Assembly: GCF_004123675.1 (NCBI RefSeq) | Contig: NZ_CP035417.1 | Coordinates: 3,277,501-3,341,500, forward strand | DNA from: Leisingera sp. NJS204 | Lineage (GTDB): Bacteria > Pseudomonadota > Alphaproteobacteria > Rhodobacterales > Rhodobacteraceae | Reading direction: 5' to 3' | Length of the DNA stretch: 64,000 nt | In this document: positions 50,350 to 58,723 of the stretch, in pieces | Position numbering within the stretch: position 1 is the first letter of the stretch | How the letters are laid out: each line of letters opens with the position of its first letter | Translations under genes and position numbers: made by a program | Notes under the pieces: model-generated | The model's input: the letters and a program-made list of their open reading frames with translations, nothing else | Told to the model about the DNA's origin: nothing | Database searches by the model: none

Positions 50350-51141
50350 ATGCAGATCGCAGACCTGGGCGATGTCCAGCTTCACTACCGCATTGACGGA
50401 GATGCGGACGGCGCCCCCATCGTTTTTGCCAATTCGCTGGGCACGGACCTGAGGGTCTGGGATGCGGTGGTAGAGCGGCTGCCCGCGGGCCTGCGCGTTA
50501 TCCGTTATGACAAGCGCGGCCATGGGCTGTCGTCCTGCCCGCCTGCCCCCTATTCGATGGGCGCGCTGGTGCGCGATGCGGAAAGGTTGCTGGATCTTCT
50601 AGAGGTACGCGATTGTGTTTTCGTAGGGCTGTCAATCGGCGGCATGATTGCACAAGGGCTGGCAGTGAAGCGGCTGGACCAGATCCGGGCGCTGGTGCTG
50701 TCGAACACTGCGGCCAAGATCGGCACCGCCGAGATGTGGAAGGACCGTGTGCAGATGGTGCAAACGCAGGGTATCGGGGCACTGGCCGATGCCGTGATGA
50801 AGCGCTGGTTTTCCCGCGGCTATCGCGCGTCGCCTCAACTGCAGCTTTGGCACAACATGCTGGTTCAACAGTCCCGCGATGGCTATGCCGGCTGCTGCGC
50901 GGCAATTGCGGGCACTGATTTCTATACACCCACCAGCGGTCTGCGGCTTCCCTGCCTGGGCATCGCGGGATCGGAGGACGGAGCCACCCCGCCCGATCTG
51001 GTGCGCGAGACGGTCGATCTTATCCCCGGCAGCCGATTCCACCTGATCCGCCGCGCAGGTCATATCCCTTGCGTTGAGCAACCTGAAGAATACGCAGCGC
51101 GCCTGACCGCTTTTCTGCAGGAGACCGGGCACATTGGCTGA
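50350..51141 (+). CDS. pcaD: 3-oxoadipate enol-lactonase
   Basis: A 263-residue alpha/beta hydrolase of the PcaD family, which opens 3-oxoadipate enol-lactone in the protocatechuate branch. ATG 50350 has GAGG six bases upstream; ATG 50338 is a possible alternative start. Motifs: VFANSLGTDLRVWD, RYDKRGHGLSSCP, Ser in GLSIGGMIAQG, Asp in GSEDGATPP, and His in RRAGHIPCVEQPE. pcaB is two genes downstream, but pcaC, pcaH and pcaG are missing from the visible neighbourhood, unlike the compact pca operons of many roseobacters. Confidence 0.82.
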   Translation: MQIADLGDVQLHYRIDGDADGAPIVFANSLGTDLRVWDAVVERLPAGLRVIRYDKRGHGLSSCPPAPYSMGALVRDAERLLDLLEVRDCVFVGLSIGGMIAQGLAVKRLDQIRALVLSNTAAKIGTAEMWKDRVQMVQTQGIGALADAVMKRWFSRGYRASPQLQLWHNMLVQQSRDGYAGCCAAIAGTDFYTPTSGLRLPCLGIAGSEDGATPPDLVRETVDLIPGSRFHLIRRAGHIPCVEQPEEYAARLTAFLQETGHIG

Positions 51142-51844
51142 GGTTCTTCTGATCCATGGTTCCTGCCATGGCGCCTGGTGCTGGCGCGATGTGATCCCGG
51201 GACTGGAAGCCAGCGGCCACAGCGCCCGTGCAATCACCCTGCCCGGCCATGGCGACGGCCGGGATCCGGCAGATGTCACGCTGGCAGAAACGGCTGAGGT
51301 CATCGCAGCAGCCTCCACTCCGGACACCCTCGTGCTGGGGCATTCCTGGGGCGGTTTTCCCATTTCCGCCGCGGCTGAGGCAGCACCTGAAAACCTGCGT
51401 GGATTGATCTATCTTTGCGCCTACATCCCTGTCAGCGGCATGTCCTTGATCGGTATGCGCAAGGCCGGGCCGCGGCAAACGCTGACGGGCACGACCGCCA
51501 AGAACCCGGCCGGCACAGGATACACATTCCTGCCCGAAACCGCGCCGGACTTATTTTATCACGATTGCCCGGCGGAGTCGGTGCGCTTTGCTCTGCAAAA
51601 CCTCTGCCTTCAGCCGATCCGGCCTCAGGACACAGCGATCCAGCTGTCTGAACGGTTCGAAAGCGTGCCCAAGGCCTATATCCGCTGCTCAGGCGATCGG
51701 GTGATCCCTCCGGAATACCAGGCGCAAATGGCGGCGCAGCTGCCGCCGCAGCGGGTCTATGACATAAAAACATCCCATTCGCCCTTCTTTGCGGACCCCG
51801 ACGGGCTCGCCGATCTGATCGGGCAAATCGCAAAGGACTTCTGA
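51134..51844 (+). CDS. Alpha/beta hydrolase (esterase-like), TTG start
   Basis: A 236-residue hydrolase that starts at TTG 51134, overlapping the end of pcaD by 8 bases. N-terminal LLIHGSCHGAWCW and Ser in LGHSWGGFPIS resemble the salicylate-esterase / EstC group of plant-like methyl esterases; the terminal His is in SHSPFFADP. The overlap with pcaD and the TGATG overlap with pcaB show one transcript. A role in hydrolysing an aromatic ester that feeds the pca route is a guess. Confidence 0.83.
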   Translation: MAEVLLIHGSCHGAWCWRDVIPGLEASGHSARAITLPGHGDGRDPADVTLAETAEVIAAASTPDTLVLGHSWGGFPISAAAEAAPENLRGLIYLCAYIPVSGMSLIGMRKAGPRQTLTGTTAKNPAGTGYTFLPETAPDLFYHDCPAESVRFALQNLCLQPIRPQDTAIQLSERFESVPKAYIRCSGDRVIPPEYQAQMAAQLPPQRVYDIKTSHSPFFADPDGLADLIGQIAKDF

Positions 51845-53181
51845 TGGCAGGTTCCGTCTTTGACAGCCAAGTCTACGGTGATCTCTTTGGCAGCGGCGAG
51901 GCCAGCCGCCTGTTCTCTGACAGCGCAGAGGTGCGTGCCATGCTGCTGGTGGAAGGCGCGCTGGCCAAGGCGCAGGGCGCGTCCGGAGTGATCCCGCAGG
52001 AGAGCGCCGCCGCAATCAGCCGGGCCGTGGTGGAAATCGCCATTGATCCCGGTGTTTTGAAGCGGCCCACAGGGCAGAACGGCGTGCCGGTGCCAGGGCT
52101 GGTCGCGGCGTTCCGGGAAGAAATGAAAGCGCCAGAGCACGCGCAGTATGTGCATTGGGGCGCCACCTCGCAAGACATCATGGACAGCGCGCTGATGCTG
52201 CGGCTGCGCCAGGTGCTGGCGCTGATAGAAACGGATTTGACCGCAGCAGTAAAAACGCTTGGCACATTGGCCAAAACACATGCAGAGTTGCCGATGGCCG
52301 CCCGCACCTATGGCCAGCACGCCACCCCGACCAGCTTCGGTGCGGTGGCGGCGGGCTGGGGTGCGCCGCTGCTGGGGTTGCTGGAGGAACTGCCCGGCTT
52401 GCGCCGCTCCTGCCTGCTGGTGTCCTTGTCAGGTGCTGCGGGAACCTCATCTGCATTGGGGCCGCAAGCAGCCGAGGTACGCGCGGCCATGGCCAATGGG
52501 CTGGGGCTGGGCGATCCCGGACACAGCTGGCACACCAACCGCACCCCGGTCCTGCGGATTGCGGACTGGCTGGTGCGCGTGACGCTCGCATTCGGCAAGC
52601 TGGGAGAGGACAGCACCGCGCTGGTGCAAAGCGGTATCGGGGAGATTTCGCTGGGTGGAGCCGGCGCGTCCTCAACCATGCCGCAGAAACAGAACCCGGT
52701 GGCGCCTTCGGTTCTGGCGGCGCTGGCGCGGCAGGGCAGTGGTCTGCTTTCCGTCCTGCAGAGCGCTTCAATCCAGCAGCATCAGCGTGACGGGGCGGCC
52801 TGGTTCACCGAATGGATGTGCCTGCCCCAAATCGTGCTGGGTGCAGCCAGTGCCGCAAAGACCGGACGGGCGCTCAGCGCGGGCCTCGCGCCGAATGCGG
52901 CGGCCATGGCATCCGCGTTGTCGGACGGGCTGGGTATGATTCACGCCGAGGCATTGAGTTTTGCCCTCGCCGCAAAGATGCAGCGGCCTGATGCGCAGGC
53001 GGCGGTCAAGTTGCTGTGCCAGGAAGCACAGTCCACACGAACCCCGCTGCAGGAGCTGGTAGCGCGGGCGTACCCGGAACTGGACGCGGCAGCCCTGTTT
53101 GATCCGGCACAGCAGATGGGCCGGGCCCCGTGGGAAGCCTTGCAATTTGCCAAGAAGACAGAAGAACCGGGCGGCGAATAG
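51844..53181 (+). CDS. pcaB: 3-carboxy-cis,cis-muconate cycloisomerase
   Basis: A 445-residue member of the fumarase/aspartase superfamily, of the length of PcaB. Its signature loop reads GGAGASSTMPQKQNPVAPS, and HWGATSQDIMDSALML and RTYGQHATPTSFG are the matching catalytic regions. It converts 3-carboxymuconate to 4-carboxymuconolactone. It overlaps the hydrolase gene (TGATG) and is followed by an MFS gene after 21 bases. Confidence 0.87.
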   Translation: MAGSVFDSQVYGDLFGSGEASRLFSDSAEVRAMLLVEGALAKAQGASGVIPQESAAAISRAVVEIAIDPGVLKRPTGQNGVPVPGLVAAFREEMKAPEHAQYVHWGATSQDIMDSALMLRLRQVLALIETDLTAAVKTLGTLAKTHAELPMAARTYGQHATPTSFGAVAAGWGAPLLGLLEELPGLRRSCLLVSLSGAAGTSSALGPQAAEVRAAMANGLGLGDPGHSWHTNRTPVLRIADWLVRVTLAFGKLGEDSTALVQSGIGEISLGGAGASSTMPQKQNPVAPSVLAALARQGSGLLSVLQSASIQQHQRDGAAWFTEWMCLPQIVLGAASAAKTGRALSAGLAPNAAAMASALSDGLGMIHAEALSFALAAKMQRPDAQAAVKLLCQEAQSTRTPLQELVARAYPELDAAALFDPAQQMGRAPWEALQFAKKTEEPGGE

Positions 53182-53202
53182 AACCCGCTAAGGAGAGCAG
53201 AA

Positions 53203-54453
53203 TTGCCTGTGCTACCGGCAAAATTCGACGAATGCGGCAGGGCTGAACGCCATAGCCGCCTGTCCCTCGTCTTTGTCCTGGCGACCGTGATGATCGATGC
53301 CATGGGCATTGGGCTGATCATGCCGGTGATGCCTGGCCTGATCACCGGGGTGCAGGGCGGTTCGCTGGCGCAGGCAGCAGTTTGGGGCGGTGTGCTCAGC
53401 ACTGTCTTTGCAGTGATGCAGTTCCTGTTCAGCCCGGTCCTCGGCAGTCTATCCGACGCAGTGGGGCGCAGGCCGGTGCTGCTGGTGTCGCTGTTTGTGA
53501 TGGCGCTGGACTATCTGATCATGGCCCTTGCCGGCACTATGTGGCTGCTGCTTCTGGGCCGCATTCTGGGCGGGATCACCGCCGCGACGCATTCGACAGC
53601 GGGCGCCTATATCGCCGACATTTCGCCGCCGGAGAAAAAGGCCGCCAATTTCGGCCTGCTGGGTGCGGCCTTTGGTGCCGGGTTTGTGCTGGGGCCGCTG
53701 ATGGGCGGGCTGCTGGGCGAGTTGGGCACGCGGGCGCCGTTTTATGCCGCCGCGGTTCTGGTGCTGGCAAATTTCACCATCGGATGGTTTGTGATGGGCG
53801 AAACGGTGCAGGACAAGAACCGCCGCCCCTTTGATTGGCGCCGCGCCAACCCGTTTGGTGCCTTCCGCGCAGTCGGGCGCATTCCGGGCATCAAACCGCT
53901 GCTGTGGGTCTATTTCCTCTATTCTGTTGCGATCTATGTCTACCCTGCGATCTGGGCCTATTTCACGCTGGAACGTTTCGGGTGGCAGCCGCAGGTGATC
54001 GGCCTGTCGCTGGCGGTCTACGGTATCTCGATGGCTTTGGTGCAGGGCTGGCTGCTGCGCTATACAGTGATCTGGTTCGGCGAGCGGCGGACGGTGATCT
54101 GGGGGCAGCTGTTTGAGTTTATTGCCCTCGGCATTCTTGCCTTTATTTCCAGCGGCCCCCTTGCATTGCTGCTGATCCCGGTCTCGGCCCTGGGGGCAGT
54201 TGTCCAGCCCGCGCTGCAAGGAATGATGGCACAGGCGGTTGAGGACAACCAGCAGGGTGAACTGCAAGGCGTAGTGACCGCCGTCAATGCGCTGGCGATG
54301 ATCCTGTCACCGCTGATGATGACGGCGGTGTTTGCCCGCTTCACCGGCGAAGGCGCCGGCCTCTACCTGCCTGGTGCGCCGTTCCTGCTGGCGCTGCTGA
54401 TGATGGCGATCGGCTGCGCAGTGTTCCTGCGCAGCAAAACTTCCGTAGCGTAA
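53203..54453 (+). CDS. MFS transporter, TetA/TCR-like
   Basis: A 416-residue MFS protein with 12 membrane spans. TTG 53203 is the likely start, with AAGGAGAG nine bases upstream. The first loop has GSLSDAVGRRPVLLVS, and the fourth and fifth spans have RILGGITAATHSTAGAYI as in tetracycline-resistance-type drug/H+ antiporters. In the cotranscribed position after pcaB it may export or import an aromatic compound; a drug role has no support beyond the family. Confidence 0.87.
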   Translation: MPVLPAKFDECGRAERHSRLSLVFVLATVMIDAMGIGLIMPVMPGLITGVQGGSLAQAAVWGGVLSTVFAVMQFLFSPVLGSLSDAVGRRPVLLVSLFVMALDYLIMALAGTMWLLLLGRILGGITAATHSTAGAYIADISPPEKKAANFGLLGAAFGAGFVLGPLMGGLLGELGTRAPFYAAAVLVLANFTIGWFVMGETVQDKNRRPFDWRRANPFGAFRAVGRIPGIKPLLWVYFLYSVAIYVYPAIWAYFTLERFGWQPQVIGLSLAVYGISMALVQGWLLRYTVIWFGERRTVIWGQLFEFIALGILAFISSGPLALLLIPVSALGAVVQPALQGMMAQAVEDNQQGELQGVVTAVNALAMILSPLMMTAVFARFTGEGAGLYLPGAPFLLALLMMAIGCAVFLRSKTSVA

Positions 54454-54542
54454 AAGCGCCGCTCTGCCGGGCTGCTGCCGCATTCCAGCTTGCTTGCCGG
54501 GTGCCCACCGCGCCACGCTGCCTGAAAACGGGGAGAAAGAAC

Positions 54543-55631
54543 ATGCAAACCATCAAAGCCGCCGTCTGCCATGAATTCGGCGCTCCGCTGGTGATCGAGG
54601 AGGTGCAGCTGGCGCCGCCTGGAATGGGCGAGGTCGAGGTCACGCTGGACGCGGTTGCCATCTGCCACAGCGACATTTCTTATGCCGAGGGCGCCTGGGG
54701 CGGGCATCTGCCCGCAGTTTACGGGCATGAGGCCGCAGGGGTGATCACCGCAGTCGGCACCGGTGTGCAGGGGTTTACCGGGGGCGACTCTGTTGTGGTG
54801 ACCCTGATCCGCAGCTGCGGCACCTGCCCCTCCTGCGCTGGCGGCAGGCCGGTGATCTGCGAAACGCCGCATGACACCCTGCGCGGCCCGCTGAAAACCG
54901 CGGACGGCAAGCCGCTGGATCAGGCCATGGCTTGCGGCGCCTTTGCCGAGAAGGTTGTGGTGGACCAGCGCCAGATCGTGAAAATCCCGGAAGACATGGG
55001 TAAGGACGCCGCGGCGCTGGTTTCCTGCGGGGTGATCACCGGCGTGGGCGCGGTGGTCAATGCGGCGCAACTGCGTGCGGGCCAGGATGTGGTGGTGATC
55101 GGTGCCGGCGGCGTCGGCCTCAACGCCATCCAGGGCGCCCGCATTGCCGGCGCCCGCCGCATCGTTGCAGTGGACATGAGCCCCGGGAAACTGGAGATCG
55201 CCAAGGAGTTCGGCGCCACCCACGGGGTGCTCGCCACCGAAGAAAAGCCATGGAAGGCCGCATACAAGGCGCTTGGCGGCCGCGGCGCTGACGCGGTGCT
55301 GATCACCGTTGGCGCCATCCCGGCCTATGACCAGGCCCCCCGCTACCTGGCGCGCGGCGGCAAGGCGGTGCTGATCGGGATGCCGCATTCAGGCGCCAAG
55401 GCTGCTTATGAACCGGTGGTTCTGGCAGCTGTTGGCCAGGGGCTGATCGGCTCCAAAATGGGCGATGTGGTGATCCAGCGCGATATCCCCTGGATGGTGG
55501 ACCTCTACCAGCAGGGCAGGTTGAAACTGGATGAGCTGATCTCGGGCCGCTGGCGTCTGGACCAGATAAACGAGGCGATTGCCGACACCAAGACTGGTTC
55601 AGCCAAACGCAATGTGATTGTCTTCGGCTGA
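54543..55631 (+). CDS. Zinc-dependent alcohol dehydrogenase
   Basis: A 362-residue medium-chain dehydrogenase from ATG 54543 with GGGGAGAAAG upstream. Catalytic zinc ligands are Cys in AICHSD and His/Glu in GHEAAGV. The structural-zinc lobe shows SCGTCPSCAGGRPVICE. The nucleotide motif is VIGAGGVGLNAIQG. Its branch resembles the class III/benzyl-alcohol-type enzymes. No particular substrate can be assigned. Confidence 0.9.
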   Translation: MQTIKAAVCHEFGAPLVIEEVQLAPPGMGEVEVTLDAVAICHSDISYAEGAWGGHLPAVYGHEAAGVITAVGTGVQGFTGGDSVVVTLIRSCGTCPSCAGGRPVICETPHDTLRGPLKTADGKPLDQAMACGAFAEKVVVDQRQIVKIPEDMGKDAAALVSCGVITGVGAVVNAAQLRAGQDVVVIGAGGVGLNAIQGARIAGARRIVAVDMSPGKLEIAKEFGATHGVLATEEKPWKAAYKALGGRGADAVLITVGAIPAYDQAPRYLARGGKAVLIGMPHSGAKAAYEPVVLAAVGQGLIGSKMGDVVIQRDIPWMVDLYQQGRLKLDELISGRWRLDQINEAIADTKTGSAKRNVIVFG

Positions 55632-55655
55632 CACTTTCAAGGCGGAGCGCAGGGC

Positions 55656-56024
55656 GTGCTGAAATTTTTGACCGATCTCTTCAAACCCGAGGCCCCCAAG
55701 GCGCCGCCGATCACCTCTGAGACATCGATGAATTTTGAAGCCGGCAGTGTCGGCCCTTTCCTGACCCGGCTGGCCAACAACCCCCGTTTCGGCCTGCCTG
55801 CGGATTTCACCACTTCCGTCACCGGCGCGATCCAGGACATGGCGTTGAACGAAGCCCGCCGCTGGCGGATTGACGGCGCATTTGACGGATCGCGGGTGCA
55901 GATCGAGATCGAGGTTTTCATGGACGATGCAGAGGCCCCTGACCTGGCCTTTTTCAGCACAGGGGCCGCAGTTGATGAGATCGGCAAGGAACTAGCCGCC
56001 TTTGCCGAGACTTCGGAGACCTGA
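55656..56024 (+). CDS. Conserved-looking hypothetical protein, 122 aa
   Basis: A 122-residue soluble protein with GTG 55656 as start and AAGGCGGAG upstream. It has no membrane or signal segment. The body has alternating charged and hydrophobic segments (NNPRFGLPADFTTSVTGAIQ, RRWRIDGAFDGSRVQIEIEV). I recognise no family. Sandwiched between the alcohol dehydrogenase and the enolase-superfamily gene with short gaps (24 and 3 bases), it is part of that operon. Confidence 0.7.
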   Translation: MLKFLTDLFKPEAPKAPPITSETSMNFEAGSVGPFLTRLANNPRFGLPADFTTSVTGAIQDMALNEARRWRIDGAFDGSRVQIEIEVFMDDAEAPDLAFFSTGAAVDEIGKELAAFAETSET

Positions 56025-56027
56025 ACC

Positions 56028-57260
56028 ATGAAACTGCAAGATCTGGATATCATCGTAACCGCCCCGCCCGCCCCTGGCTGGGGCGGACGCTATTGGATTC
56101 TGGTGAAAGTCACCACGGACACCGGCATCACCGGCTGGGGCGAATGCTACGCGTCGTCAGTGGGCCCCGATGCGATGACCCATGTGATCCGCGACGTATT
56201 CGCGCGCCACATGGCCGGGGAAAACCCGGAAAACATCGAACTGATGTTCCGCCGCGCCTATTCCTCGGGTTTCACCCAGCGTCCGGACCTCACGGTGATG
56301 GGGGCCTTCTCGGGCCTGGAAATCGCCTGCTGGGATATTCTGGGCAAGGACCGCGGCCGTCCCGTTCATGCGTTGATTGGCGGGCGGATGAATGACCGCA
56401 TCCGCGCCTATACCTATCTCTACCCGCTGCCGCATCAGAACATCACGGAGTTCTGGACTTCGCCTGACTTGGCTGCCGAGGCCGCAGCGCAAAAGGTAAG
56501 CGAAGGCTACACTGCGGTGAAATTCGACCCCGCAGGCCCGTATACGATGCGCGGCGGGCATATGCCTGCGATGTCGGACATCTCCATGTCGGTGGCGTTC
56601 TGCAAGGCGATCCGCGATGCCGTGGGTGACAAGGCGGACCTGCTGTTTGGCACCCATGGCCAGTTCAGCACCGCCGGTGCCATCCGCCTGGGCCAGGCAA
56701 TAGAACCCTATTCCCCGCTTTGGTTCGAAGAACCCACACCGCCTGACAATATCGAAGACATGGCCCGCGTTGCCCGCAACTTGCGCATTCCTGTGGCCAC
56801 CGGCGAACGCATGACCGCAAAGGCGGAATTCGCTGCAGTGCTGCGGGCTGGTGCCGCCGAGATTCTGCAGCCCGCCCTGGGCCGCGCCGGCGGGATCTGG
56901 GAAATGAAAAAGGTCGCGGCCATTGCCGAAGTGTTCAACGCGCAGATGGCGCCGCATCTTTATGCCGGACCGGTGGAATGGGCGGCCAACATCCACCTGG
57001 CAGCCTCAATCCCGAACATTCTGCTGCTGGAAACCATCGAAACCCCCTTTCACGATCAGCTGATCAAGGGATCTATCCGGGTAGAGAACGGGTTTGTCAC
57101 CCCGCCAGAGGCACCGGGGCTGGGCATTGAGGTGGACGAAGACCTTGCTCGCGCCCATCCGTTCACCGGAACTGACTTGCACCTCAATATGCAAGAAGCG
57201 CCTTGTGATTACGCCAATGGCAACGCCTTTGCCGGTGGCTCTCCGCCGATCGTGGACTGA
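56028..57260 (+). CDS. Mandelate racemase/muconate lactonizing enzyme-like (enolase superfamily)
   Basis: A 410-residue protein: capping domain (residues 1-125) and TIM barrel. Barrel motifs include YTAVKFDPAGPY (Lys165 on strand 2), the metal strand LLFGTHGQF (residues 206-213), WFEEPTPPDN (Glu234/235) and ATGERM (Glu260), and MAPHLYAGPVEWAAN near the end. The first metal ligand of the superfamily, usually Asp in a D-x-N/H arrangement, appears to be Gly208 here, with His210 kept. The family acts on sugar acids by abstracting a proton alpha to a carboxylate. The substrate is unknown. Confidence 0.87.
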   Translation: MKLQDLDIIVTAPPAPGWGGRYWILVKVTTDTGITGWGECYASSVGPDAMTHVIRDVFARHMAGENPENIELMFRRAYSSGFTQRPDLTVMGAFSGLEIACWDILGKDRGRPVHALIGGRMNDRIRAYTYLYPLPHQNITEFWTSPDLAAEAAAQKVSEGYTAVKFDPAGPYTMRGGHMPAMSDISMSVAFCKAIRDAVGDKADLLFGTHGQFSTAGAIRLGQAIEPYSPLWFEEPTPPDNIEDMARVARNLRIPVATGERMTAKAEFAAVLRAGAAEILQPALGRAGGIWEMKKVAAIAEVFNAQMAPHLYAGPVEWAANIHLAASIPNILLLETIETPFHDQLIKGSIRVENGFVTPPEAPGLGIEVDEDLARAHPFTGTDLHLNMQEAPCDYANGNAFAGGSPPIVD

Positions 57261-57298
57261 GGCCATAATTCCTGGGTGACTTGGTCCGGAAAATAGAG

Positions 57299-57339
57299 GC
57301 AATATGCGGCAGACGACCAGCCAGGATGCCGCATATTGC
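57299..57339. promoter_or_regulatory. 13-base perfect inverted repeat spanning the start codon of the ArsR gene
   Basis: GCAATATGCGGCA (57299-57311) and TGCCGCATATTGC (57327-57339) are exact reverse complements with a 15-base loop. The TTG start codon at 57336 lies within the right arm, and a possible AGGA ribosome site lies in the loop. Candidate operator of the ArsR protein itself, or an RNA hairpin that hides the start. Confidence 0.75.
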
Positions 57340-57668
57340 CTGCCCAGATCAACGACCTCATCGACCCGGAAACGCCAGTCGACATGCAGGAACGCGCCGC
57401 AGCAGCGGCTGCTTTCCTCAAAACGCTTGCCCATGAAGGGCGGCTGATGATCCTGTGCCATCTTGGCACCGGCGAGAAATCCGTGGGCGAGCTGGAAGCC
57501 CTGTTAAATATGCGCCAGGCCGCAGTCAGCCAAATGCTCGCCCGGCTGCGTGAAGATGATCTGGTTGCCACGCGGCGGGAAGGCAAGACGGTTTTCTATT
57601 CTCTGACCGACGGCAACACACAAGAATTGATAGCCTTGCTGTACAAGCAATTCTGCAGCGGCGCTTGA
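57336..57668 (+). CDS. ArsR-family regulator, SqrR/BigR-like (two conserved cysteines)
   Basis: A 110-residue winged-helix regulator. Core: FLKTLAHEGRLMILCHL, GELEALLNMRQAAVSQMLAR and TVFYSL. It starts at TTG 57336; ATG 57384 would give 94 residues. With the TTG start the cysteines fall at Cys41 (MILCHL) and Cys107 (YKQFC), exactly the positions of the two sensing thiols of SqrR of Rhodobacter capsulatus, a repressor that responds to sulfane sulfur. Genes for sulfide oxidation are not adjacent, so its regulon is unknown. The perfect inverted repeat over the start suggests autoregulation. Confidence 0.82.
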   Translation: MPAQINDLIDPETPVDMQERAAAAAAFLKTLAHEGRLMILCHLGTGEKSVGELEALLNMRQAAVSQMLARLREDDLVATRREGKTVFYSLTDGNTQELIALLYKQFCSGA

Positions 57669-57846
57669 ACGTTTGTTTCCGCGGGTGCTGGCGGCGGTCA
57701 ATCTGGCAGCCAGGCACGTTCCTTTCAGCCCGCTTCAGCGTTGCTGCACGCAGGCCCGCGCTGCGCATGGCGCAGCGCCGCGCCCAACCGGGGAGGCGCA
57801 TTCTGCGAATGCGCCGGAACGGGCGGGAGACCCCGCCAGCAGCTTG

Positions 57847-58695
57847 TCAACGATCAGAGCGCACCGTTTGGGTCTGCACTCCCAGTCCTTCGATCTCCAG
57901 CCGCATCACGTCGCCGGGCCGCAGATAGACCGGTTGCGGTTTGCACCCCATGCCGACGCCCGGCGGGGTGCCGGTGGCGATCACATCACCCGGATGCAAG
58001 GTCATCAGCTGGCTGAGATGCGAGATGATCTGTGCCACGGTGAACACCATCGTGGCCGTGGTTCCAGTCTGCCGCCGCGCGCCGTTCACATCACAGGTCA
58101 GCCACAGGTTCTGCGGGTCCGGCACCTCGTCCCGCGTCACCAGCCAGGGGCCGATCGGCCCGAAGGTGTCACAGCTCTTGCCCTTGGTCCATTGGCCGGT
58201 CAGCTTGGTCTGATAGTCGCGCTCGGACACATCGTTAACCACGCAATACCCCGCCACATGGTTCAATGCATCTGCTTCGGAGACATATTTGGCTGCGGTG
58301 CCGATCACCACGCCCAGCTCGACCTCCCAATCCGCCGCCACTGAGCCGCGCGGCAGGATCACGTCATCATCCGGTCCGCAAATCGACGAGGACGCCTTGA
58401 GGAACAGGATCGGATGCTCCGGCAGCGCCATGCCCATCTCCTCGGCGTGATCGGTGTAATTGAGGCCGATGCCAAGAAACTTCCCCGTCTGCCCGGCACA
58501 AGGCGCCAGCTCCTGATGTCCTTTCACCAGCGGCAGTTCTGCCGGGTCCAACGCTGCCAGCCGTCCCAAGGCTTCGTCCCCCAGCACCGCACCGGTGATA
58601 TCCGGCACATGCGCCGATAGATCCCGGACTGCGCCTGTACTGTCCAGAAGGCCAGGCCGTACTTGCCCGCCCGCGCGGTACCGCAGCAGTTTCAT
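57847..58695 (-). CDS. Fumarylacetoacetate hydrolase (FAH) family protein
   Basis: A 282-residue FAH-fold hydrolase from ATG 58695. Conserved pieces are FLGIGLNYTDHAEEMG, PILFLKAS, and the metal-binding DWEVELGVVIG, followed by NDVSERDYQ and GDVIATGTPPGVGMG. Family members hydrolyse or decarboxylate acyl-pyruvates and oxalo-acids in aromatic and sugar-acid degradation. About 175 bases without features separate it from the convergent ArsR gene; upstream on the same strand is the pseudo-ABC gene. Confidence 0.9.
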   Translation of the reverse strand: MKLLRYRAGGQVRPGLLDSTGAVRDLSAHVPDITGAVLGDEALGRLAALDPAELPLVKGHQELAPCAGQTGKFLGIGLNYTDHAEEMGMALPEHPILFLKASSSICGPDDDVILPRGSVAADWEVELGVVIGTAAKYVSEADALNHVAGYCVVNDVSERDYQTKLTGQWTKGKSCDTFGPIGPWLVTRDEVPDPQNLWLTCDVNGARRQTGTTATMVFTVAQIISHLSQLMTLHPGDVIATGTPPGVGMGCKPQPVYLRPGDVMRLEIEGLGVQTQTVRSDR

Positions 58696-58723
58696 GTTCT
58701 TGTTCCCTGTCTCAATTCCTGGA

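Noticed and set aside
53449-54267. A 272-codon minus-strand frame inside the MFS gene
   Set aside because: Antisense to a gene with clear membrane spans; composition is Gln/Arg/His-rich without hydrophobic structure.
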